Source: Oscillospiraceae bacterium
GTDB lineage: Bacteria; Bacillota; Clostridia; Oscillospirales; Oscillospiraceae
Reading direction: 5' to 3'
NCBI GenBank assembly: GCA_017435615.1
Contig: JAFSET010000004.1
Location: 1-60,783 of the forward strand
DNA length: 60,783 nucleotides
Below the pieces are notes generated by a model that made no database searches, was not told where the DNA came from, and saw only the letters and a list, made by a program, of their open reading frames with translations. Below, piece after piece: positions 8,092 to 16,400 of the stretch. The translations under genes were made by a program, and so were the position numbers. Positions within the stretch are counted from its first letter, which is position 1. Each line of letters starts with the position of its first letter.

Positions 8092-9057
8092 TCAGGAAAT
8101 AGGCTCGTAACCCTCAACAGGGGTGATACCCAGCTCTTCGCAGATGGCGGCATTATACTTGGGGGTCACATTGGGAGCGTATTCGATTGCCATTTCGGCA
8201 GCGGTGGCCTCGCCCTTCAGGATCTTGGCAGCCATCTTGCCGGTGGTAACACCCAGCTCATAATAGCTGATAGACAGCGTGGCAACGCCACAGCCGGCAC
8301 AGATGCCTTCCTCACCGGCGAAGACCGGGATCTTGGCAGGACGGCAAATACCGTCTACCACAGCGGCATTGTCAGCAACAGTGTTATCGGTAGGAACATA
8401 AATCGCGTCGGACCAGTCTGCCGCATCCCGAACCACCGCGCTCATATCGTTGGTATCGGAGAAGGGGAACTGCTGACAGGTAATGCCCTTAGCTTCCAGG
8501 TAGCCCTGGACCTTGTCCACCTGATACTGGGAGTTGGCCTCCGCAGAGCAGAACACCAGGCCTACATTCTTCACATCCGGGCACCACTGGACGATCATAT
8601 CTGCCTGCTTTTCCAGGTCAGCCAGGTCGGAGGTGCCGGAAACATTGGTACCGGTCACGCCGGTGAAATCCGCAATTCCCAGAGCAACACCGTACTCGGT
8701 CACGGAGGTACCCAAAACCGGAACGGTCTTAGTGGCGTTTGCCGCAGCCTGCACCGCAGGGGTAGCGTTGGCCATGATCAGGTCTACCTTGGCAGAGAGC
8801 AGAGAGTTGACGATAGAGGTACAGTTGGAGGTCTCACCTGCTGCATTGTCCTCTTCAAACTTGATGCCATCTTCGCCAAATTCCTCGATCAGAGCATCCT
8901 TAAAGCCCTTGGTGGCCTGATCCAATGCCACGTGGGGCATAAACTGACAAATACCAACAACGGGTACATCCTTCTCATCCGCTCCGCCGGAACCGCCGCA
9001 GGCGGAAAGTGACAGCAGCATGAGAATACTCAGGGTCAACGCAATCATTTTTTTCAT
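8092..9057 (-). CDS. ABC transporter substrate-binding lipoprotein (TrpX-like)
   Basis: A 321-residue lipoprotein with signal peptide and lipobox 'LSLSACGG'. The mature part has the two-lobed periplasmic-binding fold of the ABC_sub_bind family ('VGICQFMPHVALDQATKGFKDAL', 'LGTSVTEYGVALG', 'VGLVFCSAEANSQYQV', 'AIYVPTDNTVADNAAVV'). It is the first gene of the three-gene importer operon and has its own promoter. In streptococci relatives bind tryptophan; other family members bind unknown ligands, so substrate is left open. No T-box or riboswitch was recognised upstream. Confidence 0.88.
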   Translation of the reverse strand: MKKMIALTLSILMLLSLSACGGSGGADEKDVPVVGICQFMPHVALDQATKGFKDALIEEFGEDGIKFEEDNAAGETSNCTSIVNSLLSAKVDLIMANATPAVQAAANATKTVPVLGTSVTEYGVALGIADFTGVTGTNVSGTSDLADLEKQADMIVQWCPDVKNVGLVFCSAEANSQYQVDKVQGYLEAKGITCQQFPFSDTNDMSAVVRDAADWSDAIYVPTDNTVADNAAVVDGICRPAKIPVFAGEEGICAGCGVATLSISYYELGVTTGKMAAKILKGEATAAEMAIEYAPNVTPKYNAAICEELGITPVEGYEPIS

Positions 9058-9076
9058 AATCTTTCTCTCCTTTCAT

Positions 9077-9130
9077 AATAGCGCAAAGCACTATTGCATT
9101 ATAATAGCACTCTCCTTCCCCTTATGTCAA
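9077..9130 (-). promoter_or_regulatory. Promoter and 5' hairpin of the ABC importer operon
   Basis: TTGACA (9125-9130), 18-nt spacer, TATTAT (9101-9106) on the minus strand. The early transcript can form an 8-bp hairpin (arms 9077-9084 and 9088-9095, one G-U pair) directly before the GAAAGGAG ribosome binding site. The arms resemble the promoter sequence GTGCTATTAT, so a repressor site is also possible. Confidence 0.65.
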
Positions 9131-9234
9131 TAGAAAATCCGCCGCTTGCAGACATTTATTTTCCCTTGAAATACACCTTGTTCGCATCAAACTGAATTTT
9201 CCCAATAAAAATAAGATTTTTTCGGATTTTTCTG

Positions 9235-9263
9235 TTGACAACTGCAGAATTATCCTATATAAT
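9235..9263 (+). promoter_or_regulatory. Promoter of rplJ-rplL
   Basis: Consensus TTGACA (9235-9240), 17-nt spacer, TATAAT (9258-9263), about 130 nt upstream of rplJ. Confidence 0.9.
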
Positions 9264-9269
9264 GCATCT

Positions 9270-9377
9270 GTTGCCAAAGACAGCAGGTTGCTGAGTGCTT
9301 AAATCCTGCCGAGGTGCGCTGATAGAGTTTTTCTGCGTGTCTTTCTGTCTTCTGGCAGGAAGACACTTATTTTTTCG
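9270..9377 (+). ncRNA. L10 ribosomal protein leader with terminator-like 3' stem
   Basis: The leader has the elements of the Firmicute L10 leader, which binds L10(L12)4 to autoregulate rplJL: AAAGACAGCAGG (about 9278-9289) can pair via GCAGG with CCTGC in 'AATCCTGCCGAGG' (about 9302-9314). Its 3' end is an 11-bp stem (9337-9347 with 9356-9366) followed by a U-rich tract (9367-9375), i.e. an attenuator. The stem and U-tract are seen directly; assignment to the L10 leader family rests on sequence recall and position. Confidence 0.85.
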
Positions 9378-9391
9378 GAGGTGAAAACACA

Positions 9392-9919
9392 ATGCCCAAC
9401 GCAAAGGTTCTTGAGAGCAAGAAGGCAGCCGTTGAAGTTCTGTCCGGTAAGATCAAGGAAGCAACTTCCGTGGTTTTCGTAGACTACAAGGGTATCACCG
9501 TTGCTCAGGACGCCGAGCTGCGTAAGCAGTTCCGTGAAGCCGGCGTAGAGTACACCGTTGTGAAGAACACTCTGACCCGTTTCGCAGCCAAGGAAAACGG
9601 CTACGATTTCGACGAGGTCCTCAACGGTACCACCGCTATGGCCAGCACCACCGGCGATCCCATTGCTCCCGCTCGTATCGTATGTGAGTTCGCCAAGAAG
9701 AACAAGCTCCCCATGAGCATCAAGGGTGGCGTTGTTGAAGGCAGCGTTCTGTCCGCAGACCAGCTTAACGGTTTCGGCGAACTGCCCAGCAAAAACGCTC
9801 TGGTGGCACAGGTACTTGGTACTTTCCTGGCTCCTATCTCCAGCCTGGCTTTTGTTCTGGATCAGATCCGGCAGCAGAAGGACGGCGGCGCTCCCGCAGC
9901 AGAAGCTGCAGAAGCATAA
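9392..9919 (+). CDS. rplJ: Large ribosomal subunit protein L10
   Basis: L10 (uL10) anchors L7/L12 dimers to the ribosomal stalk. The 175-residue protein begins MPNAKVLESKKAAVEVL and shows 'VVFVDYKGITVAQDAELRKQ' and 'YTVVKNTLTRFAA', typical of the rRNA-binding domain, then 'GVVEGSVLSADQLNG'. The C-terminal helix for L12 docking is followed by an Ala/Glu-rich tail. The start has GGAGG 8 nt upstream. rplL follows after 55 nt; both are under the L10 leader. Confidence 0.98.
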   Translation: MPNAKVLESKKAAVEVLSGKIKEATSVVFVDYKGITVAQDAELRKQFREAGVEYTVVKNTLTRFAAKENGYDFDEVLNGTTAMASTTGDPIAPARIVCEFAKKNKLPMSIKGGVVEGSVLSADQLNGFGELPSKNALVAQVLGTFLAPISSLAFVLDQIRQQKDGGAPAAEAAEA

Positions 9920-9974
9920 TCTACTCGTAAATCCACAAACATAACAAACATTTATTTTTAGGAGGAATATTACA

Positions 9975-10352
9975 ATGGCTAGTGAAAAAGTCACTGCTCT
10001 CGTTGAGGAAGTAAAGGGTCTGACCGTTCTGGAGCTGTCCGAGCTGGTTCACACTCTGGAGGAAGTTTTCGGTGTTTCCGCCGCTGCTGCTGCTGTTGCT
10101 GCTCCCGCTGCCGGCGCTGCTGCTGAGGCTGCTGAAGAGAAGACCGAGTTCGACGTCATCCTGAAGGATGCCGGCGCTTCCAAGCTGAACGTCATCAAGG
10201 TTGTCCGCGCTGTTACCGGCCTGGGCCTGAAGGACGCCAAGGATCTGGTCGACAACTGCCCCAAGACTCTGAAGGAAGCTGTCTCCAAGGAAGATGCCGA
10301 GAAGATGGTTGCCGAGCTGAAGGAAGCTGGCGCTACCGCCGAAATGAAGTAA
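9975..10352 (+). CDS. rplL: Large ribosomal subunit protein L7/L12
   Basis: The stalk protein that recruits translational GTPases. 125 residues: N-terminal dimerisation domain ('[18 protein letters not shown]'), Ala-rich hinge (~35-50), and the conserved C-terminal domain ('[38 protein letters not shown]' type). Strong AGGAGG ribosome binding site 9 nt upstream. A terminator follows 18 nt after the stop. Confidence 0.98.
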   Translation: MASEKVTALVEEVKGLTVLELSELVHTLEEVFGVSAAAAAVAAPAAGAAAEAAEEKTEFDVILKDAGASKLNVIKVVRAVTGLGLKDAKDLVDNCPKTLKEAVSKEDAEKMVAELKEAGATAEMK

Positions 10353-10369
10353 TCTTAGGATTATACCAC

Positions 10370-10400
10370 AAACAACCGCCAGCAATGGCGGTTGTTTCCT
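10370..10400 (+). terminator. Terminator after rplL
   Basis: Perfect 11-bp stem, arms 10370-10380 and 10387-10397 with a 6-nt loop, GC-rich at the base of the loop; the arm itself ends in TTT and is followed by CCTTT, so termination may be partial and some transcripts could continue into the next gene 14 nt on. Confidence 0.65.
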
Positions 10401-10413
10401 TTAGGAGTATTCT

Positions 10414-11220
10414 ATGGAACAAATTATCAGCTATTTCGACACCCTTGGACTGGATCTGAACAATTTGCTGATTGTTGCCGGTTTGATTGCTTTGGGCGTG
10501 ATCATCCTGAGCCTTGCCGGTCGGTTTATCTTCGGCAAGAAATCCACCCTGGTCGGTGCTGTATCCTCTGCCATCGGCATCATTTTTGTTTATGCGCTGA
10601 ATATCGTTCTGCGCAGTGCCGGTGCGGAGCTGCAACAGTTTATCTCTCCCCTGCCATTCATAAGCATTTCCGGCGACGAGCTGTCCTTTTTCAGCTTCGC
10701 CGGTGCAGACTATACCGCCGTTTGCTATGAGCTGATCAATCTGATCATTTTGGCATTTCTGATGAACCTGATCGACCGGTTTATGCCCAAGGGGAAAAAT
10801 ATTATTACCTGGATATTTTTCCGAACCGTAACCGTCCTGCTGGCCCAGGTGGCATATTTGGCAGTCAACTATTTGATGACGACGTTACTGCCGGAGGGCA
10901 TCCTGACCTATGCCCCTGTGATCGTGCTGGCTATTTTGCTTTTGATGCTGCTGACAGGTGCGCTGAAGGTAGTGGTAGGCCTGGTGCTGACCACAGTCAA
11001 CCCCCTGATCGCCGCCCTTTACACCTTCTTTTTTGCCAACGTCATTGGCAAGCAGGTCACCAAGGCTGTCCTGACTACCGGCATTTTGTCCTTGCTGGTC
11101 TTCGGCCTGGAAAAGCTGGGAATCACCACCGTCTGCATCGCTGCCGGTGCACTGACCGCCTATATCCCCCTGGCCATTATTTTACTGGTGCTTTGGATCT
11201 TCGTATCCAAGCTGTTTTAA
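10414..11220 (+). CDS. Polytopic membrane protein of unknown function
   Basis: 268 residues, almost wholly hydrophobic, with six to eight predicted membrane spans (about 15-40, 45-66, 100-122, 130-155, 165-190, 195-215, 218-265) separated by short polar turns such as 'DRFMPKGKN'. There are no catalytic or binding motifs that I can name. It sits only 14 nt after the rplL terminator stem and has an AGGAG site, so it may be fed by read-through from the ribosomal promoter. CvpA-like proteins have a broadly similar hydrophobic layout but I cannot support that assignment. Confidence 0.7.
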   Translation: MEQIISYFDTLGLDLNNLLIVAGLIALGVIILSLAGRFIFGKKSTLVGAVSSAIGIIFVYALNIVLRSAGAELQQFISPLPFISISGDELSFFSFAGADYTAVCYELINLIILAFLMNLIDRFMPKGKNIITWIFFRTVTVLLAQVAYLAVNYLMTTLLPEGILTYAPVIVLAILLLMLLTGALKVVVGLVLTTVNPLIAALYTFFFANVIGKQVTKAVLTTGILSLLVFGLEKLGITTVCIAAGALTAYIPLAIILLVLWIFVSKLF

Positions 11221-11234
11221 CAGGGTTTTTCACT

Positions 11235-11286
11235 ATTCAATATTCATCATTCATTCCAAAGTATTTTCAATGAATAATGAATAATT
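11235..11286. repeat. AT-rich inverted repeat
   Basis: Left arm 11235-11255 (ATTCAATATTCATCATTCATT) and right arm 11269-11286 (AATGAATAATGAATAATT) are near-perfect inverted copies 13 nt apart, resembling short intergenic repeats of clostridia. A similar AT-rich inverted repeat occurs at about 57020-57110. Confidence 0.5.
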
Positions 11287-11374
11287 AAGGTGTCCGCTAT
11301 GCGGATGGATTGAATTATTGCATTTCTTTTCTGTTTACCGTAAAGTATAGCTATCCAAACGAGGAGATGTTTCC

Positions 11375-11449
11375 ATGAAAGAAAATGCGTTGATAGACAA
11401 ATCCATTGCATTTGCGGCAAGGATAAGTTCGAAAGGATCGCACCGGTAG
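11375..11449 (+). pseudogene. Remnant of a four-helix-bundle (S23-type) protein gene
   Basis: A 24-codon frame behind a GAGGAG site encodes MKENALIDKSIAFAARIS, which matches the usual N-terminus of bacterial four-helix-bundle/23S-rRNA-intervening-sequence proteins (typically ~115-125 residues, 'MKENxxxxKSxAFAxRIV'). It stops at a TAG and no continuation appears downstream, so the rest of the gene has been lost. A long hairpin follows at once. Homology is from recall and the peptide is short. Confidence 0.5.
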
Positions 11450-11457
11450 GTAAATTC

Positions 11458-11502
11458 ATGGACTTGCGAACGCATCCGGTACGGATGTGGGCGCAAGTCC
11501 AT
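11458..11502. repeat. Nested inverted repeat after the four-helix-bundle remnant
   Basis: Outer arms ATGGACTTGCG (11458-11468) and CGCAAGTCCAT (11492-11502) are perfect complements; an inner CATCCG-GTA-CGGATG hairpin lies between them (about 11473-11487). The following TTGTTCTT is only weakly U-rich, so this may be a terminator or a repeat scar at the breakpoint of the truncated gene. Confidence 0.5.
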
Positions 11503-11539
11503 TTGTTCTTCAGGCCCTCTGTACTACAACGATATTTCT

Positions 11540-11800
11540 TTATCCCCTGTCCTCTATTTCAGGAAGCAGCTCTAAACTGAGCATATATTGCAGCAGCTCT
11601 TTGCTAAGATACTCTTTGGAAGCGAAGGCATTTTCTTGCGCAGGCCCGGGAATAAAGTTTTCGCACGCTTTGGCATCCGGCAGTTTTTGCTTGGCTTTGA
11701 CCAATGTACAATGTCCACACCAAACACGAAATATTTTGCGGTTATCAAAAGTATAATGCCTCAAATAATAGGAACAATTTGCACAGCACTGATTATTCAT
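11540..11800 (-). CDS. Small Cys-rich protein, putative zinc-binding
   Basis: 86 residues of unknown function. Cysteines at 5, 6 and 9 (NNQCCANCSYYLRH), at 28 and 31 (VWCGHCTLV), and at 46 (KACENFI) suggest a compact metal-binding knuckle; the C-terminal half is acidic and helical. Start ATG at 11800 follows TTGGAGG. It is transcribed divergently from the XRE regulator gene at 11912, and each promoter carries the same palindrome, so it is a likely target of that regulator. No family name is recognised. Confidence 0.65.
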   Translation of the reverse strand: MNNQCCANCSYYLRHYTFDNRKIFRVWCGHCTLVKAKQKLPDAKACENFIPGPAQENAFASKEYLSKELLQYMLSLELLPEIEDRG

Positions 11801-11827
11801 ACAAGTACCTCCAAGCTGTTTTATGCT

Positions 11828-11879
11828 ATTTTACTCAGAAATTGAGTTTTTGTCAATACTCAAAACATGAGTATGTTAA
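11828..11879. promoter_or_regulatory. Divergent promoters with two matched operators (XRE control region)
   Basis: Two 15-bp palindromes share the form ACTCA-N5-TGAGT: 11833-11847 and 11858-11872, centres 25 bp apart. The minus-strand promoter is TTGACA (11851-11856), 17 nt, TAAAAT (11828-11833); the first palindrome fills its spacer. The plus-strand promoter is TTGTCA (11850-11855) with a -10 near 11872-11879; the second palindrome fills its spacer. This is the layout of an autorepressing divergent regulator. Palindromes and promoters are seen; binding is inferred. Confidence 0.75.
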
Positions 11880-11911
11880 GATGCTCTTATAAACCTTTGA
11901 AGGAGGGTACT

Positions 11912-12136
11912 ATGGATTACAGAGAGCGTCTTCGTGACATTAGAGAAGATCGAGATCTGACACAAGCGGAAATCGGTCGATTGCTGAATAAGAGCCAACA
12001 GGGCTACAGTCACATTGAAAGTGGTCGTGCAGAGTTGAAAATTGATGATCTGATTACATTGTGTCGTTTTTATAACCTTTCTGCCGACTATGTAATTGGA
12101 CTTGTCGACAAACCTGTATCTTTTAAAAGAAAATAG
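11912..12136 (+). CDS. XRE-family helix-turn-helix transcriptional regulator
   Basis: 74 residues forming one Cro/C1-type HTH: 'YRERLRDIREDRDLTQAEIGRLLNKSQQGYSHIESGRAELKIDDLITLCRFYNLSADYVIGL', which matches the five-helix domain over nearly its full length. ATG at 11912 follows GAAGGAGGG; an upstream in-frame start lies in the promoter and is rejected. It likely represses itself and the divergent Cys-rich gene through the ACTCA-N5-TGAGT sites. No sensor domain is present. Confidence 0.88.
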   Translation: MDYRERLRDIREDRDLTQAEIGRLLNKSQQGYSHIESGRAELKIDDLITLCRFYNLSADYVIGLVDKPVSFKRK

Positions 12137-12185
12137 AATTCAATAGCACTTTCTTATGGTACAGCAATGAAAATGAGGAACTATT

Positions 12186-12617
12186 ATGGAATATGTATTT
12201 TGGGCAATCTTCTTTTTTGTATTTCTTATACCACTGGTTTTGGGGATTATCATTCCCATATATAAAAAGCACCATAGTGTAACCGGCGGCATTGTCAACT
12301 ATGATTCCACCATGAGAAAATTTGTATATAAAATCAATCTTTCATACCAGCAAATCGTTGACTTGTTAAATACGAAGAACGATATTGATGAACTATCCTG
12401 TACATTTGATTCAGGTAAAGCAATCATAAGGTTTTCAGACTACGGTTCTCATAGAGATTACTATTTTCAATTTCAGGAATTTGATGGTTTTTCTATTTTG
12501 AGGCTGGAACAGGTTGCGTTGATCGGTATGCAATGCCATGTTCCCTATAAACTCAATCCATTTTTTGTCAGTAAATTGCACGCTGAAATCGTCCCTTTTT
12601 CTCAATACAGCTTTTGA
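12186..12617 (+). CDS. Single-pass membrane protein of unknown function
   Basis: 143 residues: an N-terminal transmembrane helix (~5-27, 'WAIFFFVFLIPLVLGIIIPIY'-like) with a cytoplasmic-side KKHH, then a soluble domain of alternating beta strands ('MRKFVYKINLSYQQIVDLLNTKNDIDELSCTF', 'GKAIIRFSDY', 'DYYFQFQEFDGFSILRLEQ'). AT-rich relative to the core genes. It is 49 nt after the XRE gene and may be co-transcribed with it. No function recognised. Confidence 0.6.
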   Translation: MEYVFWAIFFFVFLIPLVLGIIIPIYKKHHSVTGGIVNYDSTMRKFVYKINLSYQQIVDLLNTKNDIDELSCTFDSGKAIIRFSDYGSHRDYYFQFQEFDGFSILRLEQVALIGMQCHVPYKLNPFFVSKLHAEIVPFSQYSF

Positions 12618-12706
12618 ATCTGCAGTCCCCGACACGAAAAAGCAGTTTCAAAATGATTTTGTAGGGTCTCCTCTCCCGAGGTGACCGCAATCAACACAGA
12701 AAAATT

Positions 12707-12748
12707 AGCACAAAATTTGCGAAAGTAACGCAGATTTTGTGCTATTTT
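12707..12748. terminator. Bidirectional terminator
   Basis: Arms 12707-12721 and 12729-12743 (AGCACAAAAT... with one mismatch), followed by TATTTTTG on the plus strand and by AATTTTTC on the minus strand. It separates the plus-strand membrane gene from tag on the minus strand. Confidence 0.8.
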
Positions 12749-12819
12749 TGAGTTTCGGACCCCCGGGGACGGGTGTCCCTACGGCTCAATATGGACGGTT
12801 TTGCCTTGGTGAGACTGCC

Positions 12820-13368
12820 TCATTTTTGATACATAAAACATTCCGGGTCGTGGGACACGATCACGCCGATTGCCTGCAGATAGGAATACACGATGGTACT
12901 TCCCACAAATTTCATCCCACGCTTTGCAAGGTCACGGGACAGTGCATCGGACAAAGGCGACGTGGTTTTCCCCAGCTCGACAATTTGCTGCTCCTTTGTA
13001 AAGCCTTTCAGGTATTCACGAAAGCTTCCGTACTGCCTTTGGATCTGCAAAAACACTTTGGCATTGTTCACTGCGGCGTTGATTTTGAGCCTGTTGCGGA
13101 TGATGTTGGGATTTGCCATCAGCTCCGCAATTTTCTCTTCGCCATACTTTGCGATCGTTTCCGCATCAAAGCCGTCAAAGGCCTTGCGGAAGGCCTCCCG
13201 TTTATTCAGCACGCACTCCCAGGACAGTCCTGCCTGAAAGCTTTCCAGCAACAGCATTTCGAACAAATATGAGTCGTCAAAATTGGCAACGCCCCATTCT
13301 TCATCGTGGTACCGGATGTAGCGTTCATTGTGCATATTACACCATTTGCAGCGTTTTAATTCATTCAT
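12820..13368 (-). CDS. tag: DNA-3-methyladenine glycosylase I
   Basis: Removes 3-methyladenine from alkylated DNA. 182 residues, normal length for Tag. Visible motifs: N-terminal 'RCKWCNMHNERYIRYHDEEWGV' with zinc-ligand Cys/His, 'LFEMLLLESFQAGLSWECVLNKR' (catalytic Glu region), 'NPNIIRNRLKINAAVNNAKVF' and 'KRGMKFVGSTIVYSYLQAIGVIVSHDPECF', which supplies the C-terminal zinc His and Cys. The ATG at 13368 is preceded by CAGGAG; a longer reading lacks a site. It follows the polC terminator. Confidence 0.96.
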   Translation of the reverse strand: MNELKRCKWCNMHNERYIRYHDEEWGVANFDDSYLFEMLLLESFQAGLSWECVLNKREAFRKAFDGFDAETIAKYGEEKIAELMANPNIIRNRLKINAAVNNAKVFLQIQRQYGSFREYLKGFTKEQQIVELGKTTSPLSDALSRDLAKRGMKFVGSTIVYSYLQAIGVIVSHDPECFMYQK

Positions 13369-13393
13369 AGAAAACTCCTGTTTCGAAAACAAA

Positions 13394-13430
13394 ACAGCAC
13401 AAAATCCGTGAATTTTGTGCTGTTTTTTAT
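13394..13430. terminator. Terminator at the end of the pyrH-polC operon
   Basis: Perfect 12-bp stem (13394-13405 with 13412-13423), loop CCGTGA. On the minus strand it is followed by TTTTGTTTTC, terminating polC; on the plus strand it is followed by TTTTTTA. Confidence 0.88.
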
Positions 13431-13452
13431 GGATAAGTGGACCGTCCGGGAC

Positions 13453-16400
13453 TCAGAACAGGCTGACCTGGCTGGTTTCCGGCAGGTCACCGAATGCACC
13501 GGCTTCCTTGAGCATTTGGATGTGGGTCTTGGACACCTTGGTACAGGCCGCCGCCACTTCCTCGATGGACAAGAACTCCTTGCCCTCCCGGCCTTCCATC
13601 AGGTCCCAGGCCGCACTTTCACCCAGACCGGAAATGGACACAAAGGGCGGACGGAGCTTTCCATCCTCGATCAAAAACTTAGTGGCATGGCTCTTATACA
13701 GGTCGATGGGCAAAAATTCAAAGCCACGCAGATAGTACTCATAGGCCACTTCCAGGGTGGTCAGCAGATCTTCATCCTTGTTGGTGGCATCCTCGTTGCC
13801 GTCAATAGCCTTGATATTGGCCATGACCATATCCATGCCGTGGGTCATCATAGTCACATCAAAGCCGCCCTTTTGACTGCGGCGGTAGAAATAGGCCGCA
13901 TAGAACGCAAGGGGATGGTACACCTTAAACCAGGCGATCCGAAATGCCATCATAACATAGGCCACGGCGTGGGCCTTGGGGAACAGGTACTTGATCTTTT
14001 TGCAGGAGCCAATGTACCATTCCGGCACACCGGCTGTGCGCATTTCATCCTCTGCGCCGTCCGGCAGTCCCCTGCCCTTACGCACGGACTCCATGATCTT
14101 AAAGGCCCGTTTTTCCGGCAGGCCGCAGGAGATCAGGTAGATCATAATATCGTCACGACAGCCTATGGTCTGATCCACACGGGCTGTGCCGGAGACGATC
14201 AGGTCCTTGGCATTGCCCAGCCACACATCGGTGCCGTGGGTATAGCCGGAGATCCGAACCAAAAAGTCAAACTTTTCCGGCTTGGTATCCAGCAGCACGC
14301 CACGGGTAAACCGGGTGTTGAACTCCGGAACCGCCACCGCACCGGTGGGTCCCAAAATGGGATCATCCTCATAGCCCAGCACCTTGGAGGATGTAAAAAT
14401 GGACATGGTTTTCTTATCATCCAGGGGGATCAGCTTGGCATCCACGCCGGTCATATCCTCCATCATGCGGATCATGGTGGGGTCATCGTGGCCCAGCATA
14501 TCCAGCTTCAGCAGGTTTTCCTCCATGGAGTGATACTCAAAATGGGTGGTGATCTGATCGGAATTGGGGTCGTCCGCCGGGTGCTGCACCGGGCAGAAGT
14601 CCCAAATCTCATTTTCCTGAGGGATGACCACCAGGCCGCCGGGATGCTGGCCGGTGGTACGGCGCACGCCTACACAGCCGGAGGCCAGGCGGTTCATTTC
14701 CGCCGCCGAACGGTGCTGCTGACGCTCCTCCAGGTATTTTTTTACATAGCCGAAGGCAGTCTTTTCTGCCACACCGCCAATGGTGCCTGCCCGGAAAACA
14801 TGGGATTTTCCAAACATTTCCGTACAGTAGGCGTGGGCACGGGCCTGGTATTCACCGGAAAAATTCAGGTCGATATCCGGCACCTTGTCACCGCCAAAGC
14901 CAAGGAAGGTCTCAAAGGGGATGTTAAAGCCCTCCTTGGCATAGGGCGTTCCGCATTTGGGACACACCGCGTCCGGAAGGTCCGCACCGCACTCATACCC
15001 CTGGGGTACATCGAAGGTGGTATATTTGCAGGCTTCATTGGGACAGCGGTAATGGGGTGGGAAGGAGTTAACCTCCGTAATGCCGGACATATAGGCCACG
15101 ATGGAGGAACCCACAGAGCCACGGGAGCCTACCAAATAGCCGTTTTCTAAGGAGTTCTGCACCAGCTTCTGGGCAGACATATAGATCACATCGTAATTAC
15201 AGGAAATAATATCGTGCAGCTCTGTTTCCACACGCTTGACGATCAGCTCCGGCGGATTTTCACCGTACAGCCGGTGCATTTTGCCGTACACCAGTGCTTT
15301 CAGGTCCTCCACGGAGTTTTCGATCTTGGGGGCAAACAGATTATGGGGCACAGGACGCAGAGTCTCGCACATATCCGCAATGGTATTGGGATTGGTGATA
15401 ACCAGTTCATAAGCCCGGTCCTCGCCAAGATAGGCAAACTCCCGGAGCATTTCATCGGTAGTGCGGAAATACAGGGGGTTATCCTTGTCCGCATCGTCAA
15501 AGCCCTTGACACCCAACAGAATGTGGCGGAAGATCTCATCCTCCGGGTTCAGGAAATGGACGTCGCCGGTGGCAACCACCATTTTCCCCAGTTCATCACC
15601 GATGCGAAGCACTGTTCTGTTGAAGCGGCGCAGGTCTTCCTCCGAGTCCGCCATAGGCTTCTTGCCGTTTTTGCCGGGACGGAGCATAAAGGCGTTATTG
15701 GACAGCGGCTGGACCTCCAAATAGTCATAGAACGAGGCCAGTCTGTGAAGCTCCGCATCACTTTTGCCCCGGATAATCGCCTGGAACAGCTCGTTATTTT
15801 CACAGGCCGAGCCGATGATCAGGCCTTCCCGCAGCTCCATCAGCCGGGACTTCAGGAACCGGGGATTTTTCTTGAAATATTTCAGGTTGGCATCGGTGAG
15901 CAGATGGTACAAATTCCGAAGTCCCATCTGATTTTTTGCCAGGACCACAATATGCTCGGTTTTGCCACTCTCCCGGCGGTGAGGAGCCCGAAGCTCCGAA
16001 ACAAGGGTATTGATTTGCTCCAGCCGGGTAACGCCCTTTTCCTTCAGCATTTCCACAAACCGGGCCATGATCATGCCGCAAATAACGGCATCGTCCGCCG
16101 CCCGGTGGTGGTTAAACTCCGGCAAATTCAAAGCATCCGCAATCAAATTCAGCTTATGCTGCTTGAGCTGCTTCATCAGCACCTGGGAAAGGGCCAGGGT
16201 ATCCACACTGGTAAAGGGATACTCGATCCCCTGCTCCTTACAGGCTGTACGGATAAAGCCGGTATCAAAATCCGCATTATGGGCCACCACCGTACGGTCA
16301 CCCACAAACTGCAAAAACTCCGGCAGAACCTGTTCAATATCCGGCGCATCGATGAGCATTTCCTCGGTGATGCCGGTCAGCTCCACGATCTGCTGACGAA

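Noticed and set aside
9058-9234. Possible T-box or riboswitch upstream of the TrpXYZ-like importer.
   Set aside because: The leader is only ~35 nt after the promoter and has no T-box bulge sequence; only a short hairpin is present.
9299-9994. Minus-strand frame opposite rplJ.
   Set aside because: Runs through the L10 leader and ribosomal gene; only a shadow.
11247-11459. 70-codon minus-strand frame in the accessory gap.
   Set aside because: No ribosome binding site and it opposes the four-helix-bundle remnant and repeats.
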